From: Acidobacteriota bacterium
GTDB lineage: Bacteria > Acidobacteriota > UBA890
Assembly: GCA_022563115.1 (NCBI GenBank)
Contig: JADFNY010000139.1
Span: 1 to 8,826, forward strand
Direction: 5' to 3'
DNA length: 8,826 bases
Positions 1 through 7,602 of this stretch are shown here, in pieces. Numbering within the stretch: position 1 is the first letter of the stretch; each line of letters starts with the position of its first letter. Position numbers and translations under genes: made by a program. The notes under the pieces were generated by a model. The model saw nothing but the letters and a program-made list of their open reading frames with translations. It was not told the DNA's origin and searched no databases.

Positions 1-546
1 GTAGATTTGGCGCCGACGATTCTGCGCGCAGTCGGCCTCGAAAACCTGGCGGGAGCCGACGGTCGTTCGTTCGTACCGGTGCTCAGGGGCGAGATGCAAG
101 CGGGCCGTGAGGTCGTCTTCACACAGATCAATTCGCTTTCGAGCGGCCGGCCCTTTCCGATGCGGGCCGTGGTCGGCAGGCGATACGGCTACATTTTCAA
201 CGCCTGGGCCGACGGCGAGACTTCCTATCGGTCCGAGGCGAGCGGTGGCCTGACGTTTCCGGCGATGCGAGAGGCGGGGGCTCGGGACCAAGCCGCGGCG
301 GCGCGGGTTGACCACTACCTATATCGATCCCGAGAAGAGCTCTACGACTACCTTCTTGACCCCGACGCGCTCGAAAGCCTGGTCGGACAGCGCCAACATT
401 CGGCGACAGCCACGCGACTCCGTGTGATGCTACTCGAGCACATGAGATCGACCGGCGATCCGCAGCTCGCAGCCTTTGAAACATGGCTCGCGGAGCTCGA
501 GCAAGGACCTTCCAAAGTGCGAGACGAATCCACCGGAGAGAGATAA
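1..546 (+). CDS. Sulfatase, SGSH-like, C-terminal part (5' end outside window)
   Basis: This is the last 181 codons of a sulfatase, open at the left edge. The fragment begins with VDLAPTIL and continues to GRSFVPVLRG at fragment residues 21-30, the usual 'D-x-x-PT-I ... G-x-S-x-x-P-x-L-x-G' stretch that closes the alkaline-phosphatase-like core of sulfatases. Next come PFPMRAVVGRRYGYIFN (51-67) and YLYRSREELYDYLLDPD (106-122), which resemble the small C-terminal domain of N-sulfoglucosamine sulfohydrolase (SGSH) type enzymes ('MR-x-V-x-T-x-x-Y/F' and 'R-x-x-ELYD-x-x-x-DP'). The family hydrolyses sulfate esters or N-sulfate groups on glycans, usually outside the cytoplasm. The catalytic formylglycine Cys/Ser motif and metal ligands lie upstream of the window, so activity, subfamily and export signal cannot be judged. 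The stop TAA (544-546) shares its last A with the ATG of the next gene, which implies co-translation with the carboxypeptidase. The substrate is unknown. Confidence 0.88.
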   Translation, partial: VDLAPTILRAVGLENLAGADGRSFVPVLRGEMQAGREVVFTQINSLSSGRPFPMRAVVGRRYGYIFNAWADGETSYRSEASGGLTFPAMREAGARDQAAAARVDHYLYRSREELYDYLLDPDALESLVGQRQHSATATRLRVMLLEHMRSTGDPQLAAFETWLAELEQGPSKVRDESTGER

Positions 547-2099
547 TGCGCACCAAGACCATTGCCCTGGTACTTATAGCCCTCGCCTTGATTGTCGCGC
601 CGCAGCGAGTGCAGGCGCAGCAGCGTGGCGGCCGCGGTACCGCCGCCCCCGAGGCAGCAGAGGCGGCTCCCGTTCCCGACGAGCAGTCATCCGTTACCGA
701 GCACGCCATCGTTCTCGACGGCGAGACGATTCCGTACACTGCCACCGCTGCGACCATGCACCTGGTCAACGACGACGGCGAGCCGATCGGGAGCCTGTAC
801 TACACTGCGTATACGCGCTCGGACGTGGATTCGAGCAGGCGGCCGATCGCGTTCATTTACAACGGTGGGCCGGGATCGGCGTCGGTGTGGCTGCACATGG
901 GAGCCTTCGGCCCCAGGCGCGTGCCGGTGAACGACACCGGGCCGACGCCACCGCCCCCCTACGACCTGGTTGACAACCCGGGTAGCCTCATCGACGTCAC
1001 CGACATGGTGTTCGTCGATCCGATCGGCACCGGCTTCAGCCGCGTCGTCGGCGTCGGACAGGGAAGCGATTTCTGGGGCATCGACGAGGACGCGAGCTCG
1101 CTGACCCAGTTCATCTCCCAGTACATCACCCGTAACGAGCGCTGGAACTCGCCCAAGTTCTTGTTGGGCGAGAGTTACGGCACGACGCGCTCCGCCGTGC
1201 TGGTGAATATGCTGCAAAATCGCGCCGGGATGGACTTCAACGGCGTCGTCTTGATCTCCGCGGTCCTCGACTTCGAGACCATACTGTTCGCGCCGGGGCA
1301 CGACACGTCGTATATCACCTACCTGCCGTCGTACGCCATTACCGCCGCCTACCACGATGCGGTGGGGTGGCCTGACGACCTCGAGGCCTGGCTCGACGAG
1401 GTGCGCACGTTTTCGGTCGGCGAGTACGCCCACGTCCTGGCCCAAGGTGCATCGGCTCCGGTTGCCGAGGTCGCCGCGGTGCGCGCCAAGCTCGCCGAGT
1501 ACACCGGCCTGTCCGAGGAGTACCTGGGGCGCGCCAATCTGCGGGTCAACGCCACACAATTCCGCGCCGAGCTCCAGCGCACCCAGGGGATGGTGACCTC
1601 ACGGCTCGACGCACGCTACGACGGCTTCACCAACGAGCTGCTCGCTGAAAACGCCGGCTACGACCCGCAGTCCTCGGCCATCACCGGCGCCTACACAGCG
1701 GCGATCAACCGCTACCTGCGCGACGAGCTCGGCTTCGAAACCACCGAGACCTATCGCATCGGCGGTGGTGCCCAGGATTGGAACTGGAATCGCGCCGGCG
1801 GAGGACGCGGCTGGCCGGGAGCCACCTACGTGGCCTCCGACCTCGAGCAGGCGATGATCCGCAACCCCAATCTCAAGGTTCAGATCGAGAACGGCTACTA
1901 CGACCTGGCGACGCCGTTTTTCGCCATGCAATGGACCACCGATCACATGAACCTGCCGGATGAGCTGCGCGGCAACATCAAGCACGACTTCTACGAGGCC
2001 GGGCACATGATGTACGTCCACGAGGAGGAGCTGATGAACCTGAAGCGCAACATCGTCAGGTTCATCGCCATGGCGACCGAGGTGTCAGCCTCCCGGTAA
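546..2099 (+). CDS. Secreted S10 family serine carboxypeptidase
   Basis: A 517-residue peptidase S10 (serine carboxypeptidase) protein that would remove C-terminal residues from peptides outside the cytoplasm. I chose the ATG at 546 because it is followed directly by a signal peptide (MRTKTIALVLIALALIVA, likely cleavage near VQA-QQ), it has GGAGAG just upstream, and it overlaps the sulfatase stop as TAATG. An upstream in-frame ATG at 483 would bury the signal peptide. Visible family motifs are NGGPGS at 106-111 (oxyanion region), GESYG with nucleophile Ser210, the catalytic Asp453 in NGYYDLATP, and the catalytic His487 in EAGHMMY. The full triad is present in the right order and the length is normal for the family. 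A low-complexity QQRGGRGTAAPEAAEAAP segment links the signal peptide to the domain. Bacterial S10 proteins of this form are often annotated simply as peptidase S10, and specificity cannot be read from the sequence. Confidence 0.95.
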   Translation: MRTKTIALVLIALALIVAPQRVQAQQRGGRGTAAPEAAEAAPVPDEQSSVTEHAIVLDGETIPYTATAATMHLVNDDGEPIGSLYYTAYTRSDVDSSRRPIAFIYNGGPGSASVWLHMGAFGPRRVPVNDTGPTPPPPYDLVDNPGSLIDVTDMVFVDPIGTGFSRVVGVGQGSDFWGIDEDASSLTQFISQYITRNERWNSPKFLLGESYGTTRSAVLVNMLQNRAGMDFNGVVLISAVLDFETILFAPGHDTSYITYLPSYAITAAYHDAVGWPDDLEAWLDEVRTFSVGEYAHVLAQGASAPVAEVAAVRAKLAEYTGLSEEYLGRANLRVNATQFRAELQRTQGMVTSRLDARYDGFTNELLAENAGYDPQSSAITGAYTAAINRYLRDELGFETTETYRIGGGAQDWNWNRAGGGRGWPGATYVASDLEQAMIRNPNLKVQIENGYYDLATPFFAMQWTTDHMNLPDELRGNIKHDFYEAGHMMYVHEEELMNLKRNIVRFIAMATEVSASR

Positions 2100-2309
2100 T
2101 AGCCGGCGCAATTGCGTGAGTGCCACCGCAGCGGGTCGAAACTGCCATCCGATCGGAATACTGTGCGAATATTCCCACTCTACCGTCGTTAGCAAAAGGT
2201 CGCAGAATGGTTCTGAAGAGCCGCGGCCGCTGCAGCCGGCCGCCGGACTTGAATCGCGCCGCCCCGTAAACGAAGCTGTAGGCCTCTTAATTGAATCCCC
2301 ACGAGGAAT

Positions 2310-2354
2310 CCGCTGCTTTCGGTAGCGGCATCATCGTCGTGACCAGCGGTCGCG
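2310..2354 (+). other. Two adjacent small inverted repeats upstream of the propeller gene
   Basis: CCGCTGC (2310-2316) pairs with GTAGCGG (2322-2328), seven pairs including one G-U, around a five-base loop. CGTGACC (2338-2344) pairs with GGTCGCG (2348-2354), also seven pairs with one G-U, around a three-base loop. They lie 43-87 bases before the TTG start and could form in a 5' leader. Stems this short arise by chance in GC-rich DNA, so function is speculative. Confidence 0.3.
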
Positions 2355-2385
2355 AAGGCATTGGTGATCGTCAAAGTACGCAACT

Positions 2386-2393
2386 GAGGTGAT
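2386..2393 (+). promoter_or_regulatory. Strong Shine-Dalgarno that decides the TTG start at 2397
   Basis: GAGGTGAT is an eight-base match to the complement of the canonical 16S rRNA 3' end (GGAGGTGATC). Its GAGG core ends seven bases before the TTG at 2397, good spacing for that start. It supports TTG initiation in the absence of any in-frame ATG near the signal peptide. The last two bases of the match overlap an ATG at 2392 that is followed immediately by TAT TGA. Confidence 0.7.
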
Positions 2394-2396
2394 GTA

Positions 2397-3548
2397 TTGA
2401 ATAAGCGTTTCCATTCACGTTATCGGGGAGCCCTGTCGCTCCTGACCCTGATTCTGTTCGCGACTGCGGCCTGTGGTGGCGCCGAGCCGGCTGATTCGGC
2501 GCCGGCCGCCGCCCCCGTGGCGGCTGAGACCGCGGCCTCGGAACCCGAACTCTTGTACGTCGCCAGCCAGAGCGGCCCGGCACTCTCGGTCATCGACATG
2601 AATGCCCGCGAGGTCGTCGAGACGATCTGGCTGACCGACCTCGGCTTCACGGCCAACGCCAAGCCGCACCACGTGGCAGTCGAGCCCGATGGATCGTTCT
2701 GGTACGCGTCGCTGATCGCAGACGGCCGCGTGCTGAAGTTCAACCGCGACAACGAGCTGGTCGGTCAGGCGGAGTTCGAGACGCCGGGGTTGATGGCGGT
2801 CGACCCGGTGGCGGACGTGCTCTACGTGGGGCGCTCCATGGCTGCTGCGAACCCGCCGCAGCGCATCGGCCTGATTACCCGGTCTGATATGGCAATCGAC
2901 GAGTACGACGTGTTCTTGCCGCGGCCGCACGCCATTGCGGTGGCGCCCGGCGGAGGGCGCGTGTTCACCGCCAGCTTGGCGGTCAACCAGATCGCATCGG
3001 TTTCTCCAGAGGAAGATGATCTGGAGATCGTCAACGTCGACGGAGACCCGCACACGTTCGTGCAGTTCGTGGTTTCGCCCGACGGATCGAGACTCGTTAC
3101 CGGCGGCCAGATCTCCGGCGAGGTGATGGTCTTTGATGTGACGGACCCAAGGATTCCGGAGCTCCTCACGAGCTTCCAGATCGGCGGGCAGCCGTGGCAT
3201 CCGGTGTACTCGCCGGACGGTAGGTTCGTTTACTTCCCGCAGCGAACGAGCAACTCGGTCGCGGTCGTGGAAGCCGAAACCTGGGAAGTCGTCGCCTCGA
3301 TCGAGGGCGATGGCCTGGCGGAGCCACACGGCAGCGCGATCTCGGCCGACGGCCGCACGCTGTGGATCTCGGGGCGCAACACCGAAGCTGTCTACCCGAC
3401 GACTATCGAGCGGACGTCGACGATGAGCACCGCGGGGGAGGCGCTTCCGGCCGGCACGGTGGTCGCGATCGACACCGAGACCCGGCAGATCGTCGCCGTG
3501 ATCGAGGTTCCGGCGTACGCCGCCGGAATCAGCACCCGCCCCCACTAG
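2397..3548 (+). CDS. YncE/YVTN-type beta-propeller lipoprotein
   Basis: A 383-residue exported propeller protein. The start is TTG (2397), fixed by the strong ribosome site and by the signal peptide that follows (GALSLLTLILFATAAC). Cys26 is the only cysteine in the protein and sits in a plausible, slightly atypical lipobox (T-A-A-C), so I infer a lipoprotein; Gly at +2 gives no inner-membrane retention signal. A Pro/Ala-rich tether (27-50) precedes repeated blades with signatures such as LLYVASQSGPALSVIDM (52-68), HHVAVEPDGSFWYAS (91-105), HAIAVAPGGGRVFTAS (178-193), VVSPDGSRLVTGG (225-237), PVYSPDGRFVYFPQ (269-282) and SAISADGRTLWISG (313-326). These match YVTN/YncE-like seven-bladed propellers, which are scaffolds or binding proteins rather than defined enzymes. 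Pro-His pairs recur at the start of several blades. The stop lies 11 bases before the next gene, suggesting an operon. Ligand and role are unknown. Confidence 0.88.
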   Translation: MNKRFHSRYRGALSLLTLILFATAACGGAEPADSAPAAAPVAAETAASEPELLYVASQSGPALSVIDMNAREVVETIWLTDLGFTANAKPHHVAVEPDGSFWYASLIADGRVLKFNRDNELVGQAEFETPGLMAVDPVADVLYVGRSMAAANPPQRIGLITRSDMAIDEYDVFLPRPHAIAVAPGGGRVFTASLAVNQIASVSPEEDDLEIVNVDGDPHTFVQFVVSPDGSRLVTGGQISGEVMVFDVTDPRIPELLTSFQIGGQPWHPVYSPDGRFVYFPQRTSNSVAVVEAETWEVVASIEGDGLAEPHGSAISADGRTLWISGRNTEAVYPTTIERTSTMSTAGEALPAGTVVAIDTETRQIVAVIEVPAYAAGISTRPH

Positions 3549-3559
3549 GTCGTCGAGCC

Positions 3560-5401
3560 GTGTCGAAGCCTCGCTTCAACCCTGTTGCATCGGGCGTTAC
3601 CGGCCTCCTGGCGCTCGCCGCCGTGACCAGCGCGACGACGCCGCAGTCGAGCTTGCCCCAATTCGAGCGCCGGCTGTATTCGATCGAGGTACAGGGGGAG
3701 GATGGTGTTGCCTACGACCATCCTTTTCTCGGCGGCTTCAACCTCCCGCGGCCCCATCTCCTTGATATCGACGGTGACGGCGACCTCGATCTCTTCGTGC
3801 AGGAGTACTCCAACCAGATCATGTTCTTCGAGCAGGTCGGCACCGCCGAAGAGCCGCGGTACGTATGGCGGACCGATAGCTACGAAGACCTCGAGGTCGG
3901 CGAGTGGTACCACTTCGCCGACGTCGACGGCGACGGTGATTTCGATCTCTTGGCCGAGCAGCGCTTCAGCCTGATCCGTTTTTGGCGCAACAACGGTGGG
4001 CCCGGCGCTCCGGATTTCGAGCTGGTGACCGAAACGCTGCTCGATACGGCGGGCAACGTGGTGTTCTCCGACCGCCAGAACATCCCCAAGGTTGGCGACA
4101 TCGACTGCGACGGGCGCCTCGACCTGATGCTCGGCCGCCTCGAGGGAACGATCACCCGCTACGAGGCCGACGGGGTCGACGATACCGGCGCGCCCAGGTT
4201 CCGTCACGTCACCGACAATTTTCAGGACATCGAGATCATCGGCCAGGTGTTCGGTAACGACCTGCCGACCTTGCACGGCGCCAACACGATGGCCCTCGAG
4301 GACATCGACGGTGATGGCGACCTCGACCTGTTCTGGGGCGACTTCTTCGAGCCCGGCCTGCTGTACATCGAGAACACCGGGTCGTGCACTACACCTTCGC
4401 TGCGCTCGGAGCCCGAGCCGTTTCCGCTCAACAACCCGATCGCAACGAGCGGCTACAACGTACCGGCGTTCGGCGACATCGATGGCGACGGCGACAGCGA
4501 CCTGCTGATCGGGGTTCTCGGCGGCGCCTACACCGCCAACAGCACGACGATCGACAACTTCCTGCACCTCGAGCAAACGGCGCGGAACTCTTTCGAGATC
4601 AAGACCCGCCGCTACGTTTCCAATATCGACCTCGGTAACGAGACGTTCCCGGCCTTCGCCGACCTCGACGGCGATGGGGATCTCGACATGTTGGTGGGCA
4701 ACAAGATCCAGCCCGACGACAACCAGACCGGCAAGCTTTTCCGCTTCGAGAACATCGGTACGCCGACCGAACCGAAGTTCATACTGCGCGGCATCATGCC
4801 CGAGTTTACCGGCGCTTATCATTTTGCTCCGGCGTTCGGCGATCTCGACGGCGACGGTGATCTCGACATCTTAATGGGTACGTGGCGCGATGAGTTGATG
4901 CTGGTGATCAACGAGGGGAGCGTTACCGAGCCGCGCTGGGTGATCGCTGACGCGGCGATCGTGACGCTGACGCGGGGCCGCAACGCGACCCCGACGCTCG
5001 GCGACATCGACGGTGACGGCGATCTCGATCTCTTCATCGGCGAGTCGTCGGGCGACCTCAACTTCTACCGTAACGACGGCGGCGCCGATGGGCCGGAATT
5101 CATCCTGGTCGACGACAAGTTCGGTGGCATCGACGCCGGGCGCCGCAGCGTGCCGACGTTGGTGGACATCGACGGTGACGGTGATCTCGACCTGGTGGTC
5201 GGCTCCGAGGGCGAAGGCCTGAAGCTGTATCGGAACAACGGCACCGTGCGTGAAGCTGACTTCGTCCTCGACGAGGCCTTCGATGTACCGGTGCATCCAT
5301 TTTCGGCGCCGGCCTTCGCCGACGTCGACGGCGACGGCGACCCCGATCTTTTTGTCGGCGGCATCGGCGGCGGCCTCCTCTATTTCGAGAATCGCCGATG
5401 A
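3560..5401 (+). CDS. Secreted FG-GAP/VCBS repeat protein with ten DxDGDGDxD motifs
   Basis: A 613-residue exported repeat protein. The start is taken as GTG at 3560, which gives a short basic N-terminus and a hydrophobic signal stretch (GVTGLLALAAVTSATT). It lies 11 bases after the upstream stop with a weak AGGT site; the open frame extends further upstream but only inside the propeller gene. Ten calcium-loop motifs begin at residues 69, 121, 180, 248, 306, 368, 428, 482, 536 and 588, spaced 52-68 apart. Nine read DxDGDGDxD; the third is DIDCDGRLD. Between them recur N-x-G-T/S-x-x-x-P-x-F-x-L segments, the usual FG-GAP/VCBS blade pattern seen in integrin-alpha-like propellers. The only two cysteines are Cys183, inside the odd third motif, and Cys276. 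No enzymatic domain or anchoring tail is visible, as the protein ends in LLYFENRR. The likely role is Ca-stabilised binding or adhesion outside the cytoplasm. Its stop overlaps the next start (ATGA). Confidence 0.92.
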   Translation: MSKPRFNPVASGVTGLLALAAVTSATTPQSSLPQFERRLYSIEVQGEDGVAYDHPFLGGFNLPRPHLLDIDGDGDLDLFVQEYSNQIMFFEQVGTAEEPRYVWRTDSYEDLEVGEWYHFADVDGDGDFDLLAEQRFSLIRFWRNNGGPGAPDFELVTETLLDTAGNVVFSDRQNIPKVGDIDCDGRLDLMLGRLEGTITRYEADGVDDTGAPRFRHVTDNFQDIEIIGQVFGNDLPTLHGANTMALEDIDGDGDLDLFWGDFFEPGLLYIENTGSCTTPSLRSEPEPFPLNNPIATSGYNVPAFGDIDGDGDSDLLIGVLGGAYTANSTTIDNFLHLEQTARNSFEIKTRRYVSNIDLGNETFPAFADLDGDGDLDMLVGNKIQPDDNQTGKLFRFENIGTPTEPKFILRGIMPEFTGAYHFAPAFGDLDGDGDLDILMGTWRDELMLVINEGSVTEPRWVIADAAIVTLTRGRNATPTLGDIDGDGDLDLFIGESSGDLNFYRNDGGADGPEFILVDDKFGGIDAGRRSVPTLVDIDGDGDLDLVVGSEGEGLKLYRNNGTVREADFVLDEAFDVPVHPFSAPAFADVDGDGDPDLFVGGIGGGLLYFENRR

Positions 5402-5997
5402 TGTCGAAACTGCGCAAGATCGGCTCCGAGTTGCTCATTCTCGCTGGGGTCATCGTTTTCTCGCTCGCCGCCCGCTCCGCGATCGCCGATCACTACTACA
5501 TCCCCAGCGAGTCGATGGAATACTCGTTGCTCGTCGGCGACCGGGTATTTGTCGACAAGCGTGCCTACGGGCTGCGGCTGCCGTTCACCAATATCGAGCT
5601 GTTCGAGGGAAGATCACCGGAGCGCGGCGAGATCGTCGTTTTTGATTCGCCGGAGAACGGTGTGCGGCTGATCAAACGAGTTGTTGCCGTCGGCGGTGAT
5701 CGAGTCGAGGTCAGCGGCGGAAAGTTGCTCATCAACGGCGAAAGTCTGCTGTCGGCCACCTCCGCCGACCTCGAGATTTTCGGCGAGCGGCAAGCGTTGC
5801 TCAACCTCGAGGCCGGCGGTGGACCCGACATGAAACCGGAGATCGTTCCCGAAGGAACCGTGATGGTGATGGGTGATAACCGCGGCAATAGCCGCGACAG
5901 CCGCGCCTTCGGTTTCATCTCCGTCGATGATATCTACGGTCGTGCCATCAGGTTGTATTACCGCCGGGGCAAAGGGTTCTCCTGGAGCCCCATTTGA
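5398..5997 (+). CDS. lepB: Type I signal peptidase (S26A)
   Basis: A 199-residue signal peptidase I, which cleaves signal peptides of exported proteins at the outer face of the inner membrane. One N-terminal hydrophobic segment (about residues 9-28) would anchor it. The family boxes are present in order: PSESMEYSLLVGD with nucleophile Ser39, RGEIVVFDSP (box C), RLIKRVVAVGGD with general base Lys93, and GDNRGNSRDSRAFG (159-172, box E). Box B is slightly unusual: the Pro normally found two residues after Ser-Met is Tyr here (SMEYSL against SMxPTL). The length is at the short end for a Gram-negative enzyme, with a single membrane segment. Two ATG codons follow each other at 5398 and 5401; the first overlaps the FG-GAP stop, so translation is probably coupled. 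It may be the general enzyme of the cell or a second copy serving this locus; the window cannot tell. Confidence 0.94.
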   Translation: MMSKLRKIGSELLILAGVIVFSLAARSAIADHYYIPSESMEYSLLVGDRVFVDKRAYGLRLPFTNIELFEGRSPERGEIVVFDSPENGVRLIKRVVAVGGDRVEVSGGKLLINGESLLSATSADLEIFGERQALLNLEAGGGPDMKPEIVPEGTVMVMGDNRGNSRDSRAFGFISVDDIYGRAIRLYYRRGKGFSWSPI

Positions 5998-5999
5998 TC

Positions 6000-6036
6000 T
6001 CGCCGATAGCCGGCGACGAACGCGCCGCCGCGTTCG
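6000..6036 (+). other. Two back-to-back perfect hairpins after the signal peptidase gene
   Basis: TCGCCG (6000-6005) pairs with CGGCGA (6011-6016) around a five-base loop. Immediately next, CGAACGCG (6017-6024) pairs with CGCGTTCG (6029-6036) around a CCGC tetraloop. Both stems are perfect, very GC-rich and abut with no spacer, two bases after the TGA stop. There is no T-run, so this is not a classical intrinsic terminator. It could attenuate transcription or protect or separate the mRNA between this gene and the decarboxylase. Confidence 0.45.
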
Positions 6037-6075
6037 AGGGCGGAACCACGTTGACGGGAGCCGTCGAGGACAGGA

Positions 6076-7524
<1,449 letters not shown>

Positions 7525-7533
7525 CGACCCTTG

Positions 7534-7575
7534 CCAAGGAATCGGCCAACGCTGATAGTGGGCCGACACTCTTGG
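7534..7575 (+). other. Interrupted hairpin downstream of the decarboxylase gene
   Basis: CCAAG (7534-7538) pairs with CTTGG (7571-7575), and inside it TCGGCC (7542-7547) pairs with GGCCGA (7561-7566). These are separated by a small internal loop and close a 13-base loop. It lies ten bases after the decarboxylase stop and ends 13 bases before the next gene's ribosome site. No T-run follows, so it is at best an atypical terminator or leader structure. Confidence 0.35.
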
Positions 7576-7588
7576 ACGACAGCGACAC

Positions 7589-7594
7589 GAGGAG
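7589..7594 (+). promoter_or_regulatory. Shine-Dalgarno GAGGAG deciding the ATG at 7603
   Basis: GAGGAG lies eight bases before the ATG at 7603, near-ideal spacing. The same frame could start at TTG 7531 or GTG 7558, but neither has a comparable site, and both would place about 24 or 15 extra residues before the signal peptide. Confidence 0.7.
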
Positions 7595-7602
7595 CGGTTC
7601 GG

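Larger units (their letters stand above)
2100..2396. other. Intergenic region, 297 bases, no convincing gene
   Basis: This stretch separates the sulfatase/carboxypeptidase pair from the propeller gene, so it probably holds the terminator of the first unit and the promoter of the second, but I cannot point to a certain example of either. It is visibly richer in A+T than the flanking genes around 2160-2220 and 2265-2300. It contains a 10-base palindrome cgcaattgcg (2107-2116), a GC-rich imperfect inverted repeat centred on CTGCAG near 2222-2245, and two small stems (2310-2328 and 2338-2354). None has a following T-run. A possible 69-codon frame at 2116-2325 has no recognisable protein character. 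Confidence 0.6.

Noticed and set aside
483..545. An earlier ATG start for the carboxypeptidase
   Set aside because: It would add 21 charged residues before a clear signal peptide, and the ATG at 546 has a ribosome site and the TAATG overlap.
2116..2325. A 69-codon + strand frame in the intergenic region
   Set aside because: It has no good ribosome site, no hydrophobic or domain character, and overlaps the AT-richer and inverted-repeat segments; it is more likely chance.
2415..3545. A 376-codon minus-strand frame opposite the propeller gene
   Set aside because: It mirrors the propeller gene almost end to end, is rich in Arg/Asp/His/Val and has no recognisable motif or ribosome site.
3545..4822. 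A 425-codon minus-strand frame with repeated VAVAVDV-type segments
   Set aside because: The apparent repeats are the reverse complement of the GAC-GGC-GAC calcium-loop codons of the FG-GAP gene, not an independent protein.
3764..5347. Regular DNA repeats that might suggest a tandem repeat array or CRISPR
   Set aside because: The repeated units are codons of DxDGDGDxD motifs, spaced 156-204 bases apart with coding sequence between them. They are protein repeats, not a CRISPR or satellite array.
6000..6036. Intrinsic (rho-independent) terminator after the signal peptidase gene
   Set aside because: The stems are strong, but no run of T follows on the + strand, so I list them as hairpins of unknown role.
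7531..7602. A TTG start for the chimeric ORF
   Set aside because: The ATG at 7603 has a well-placed GAGGAG and starts just before the signal peptide; the TTG has no ribosome site and would run through the hairpin.
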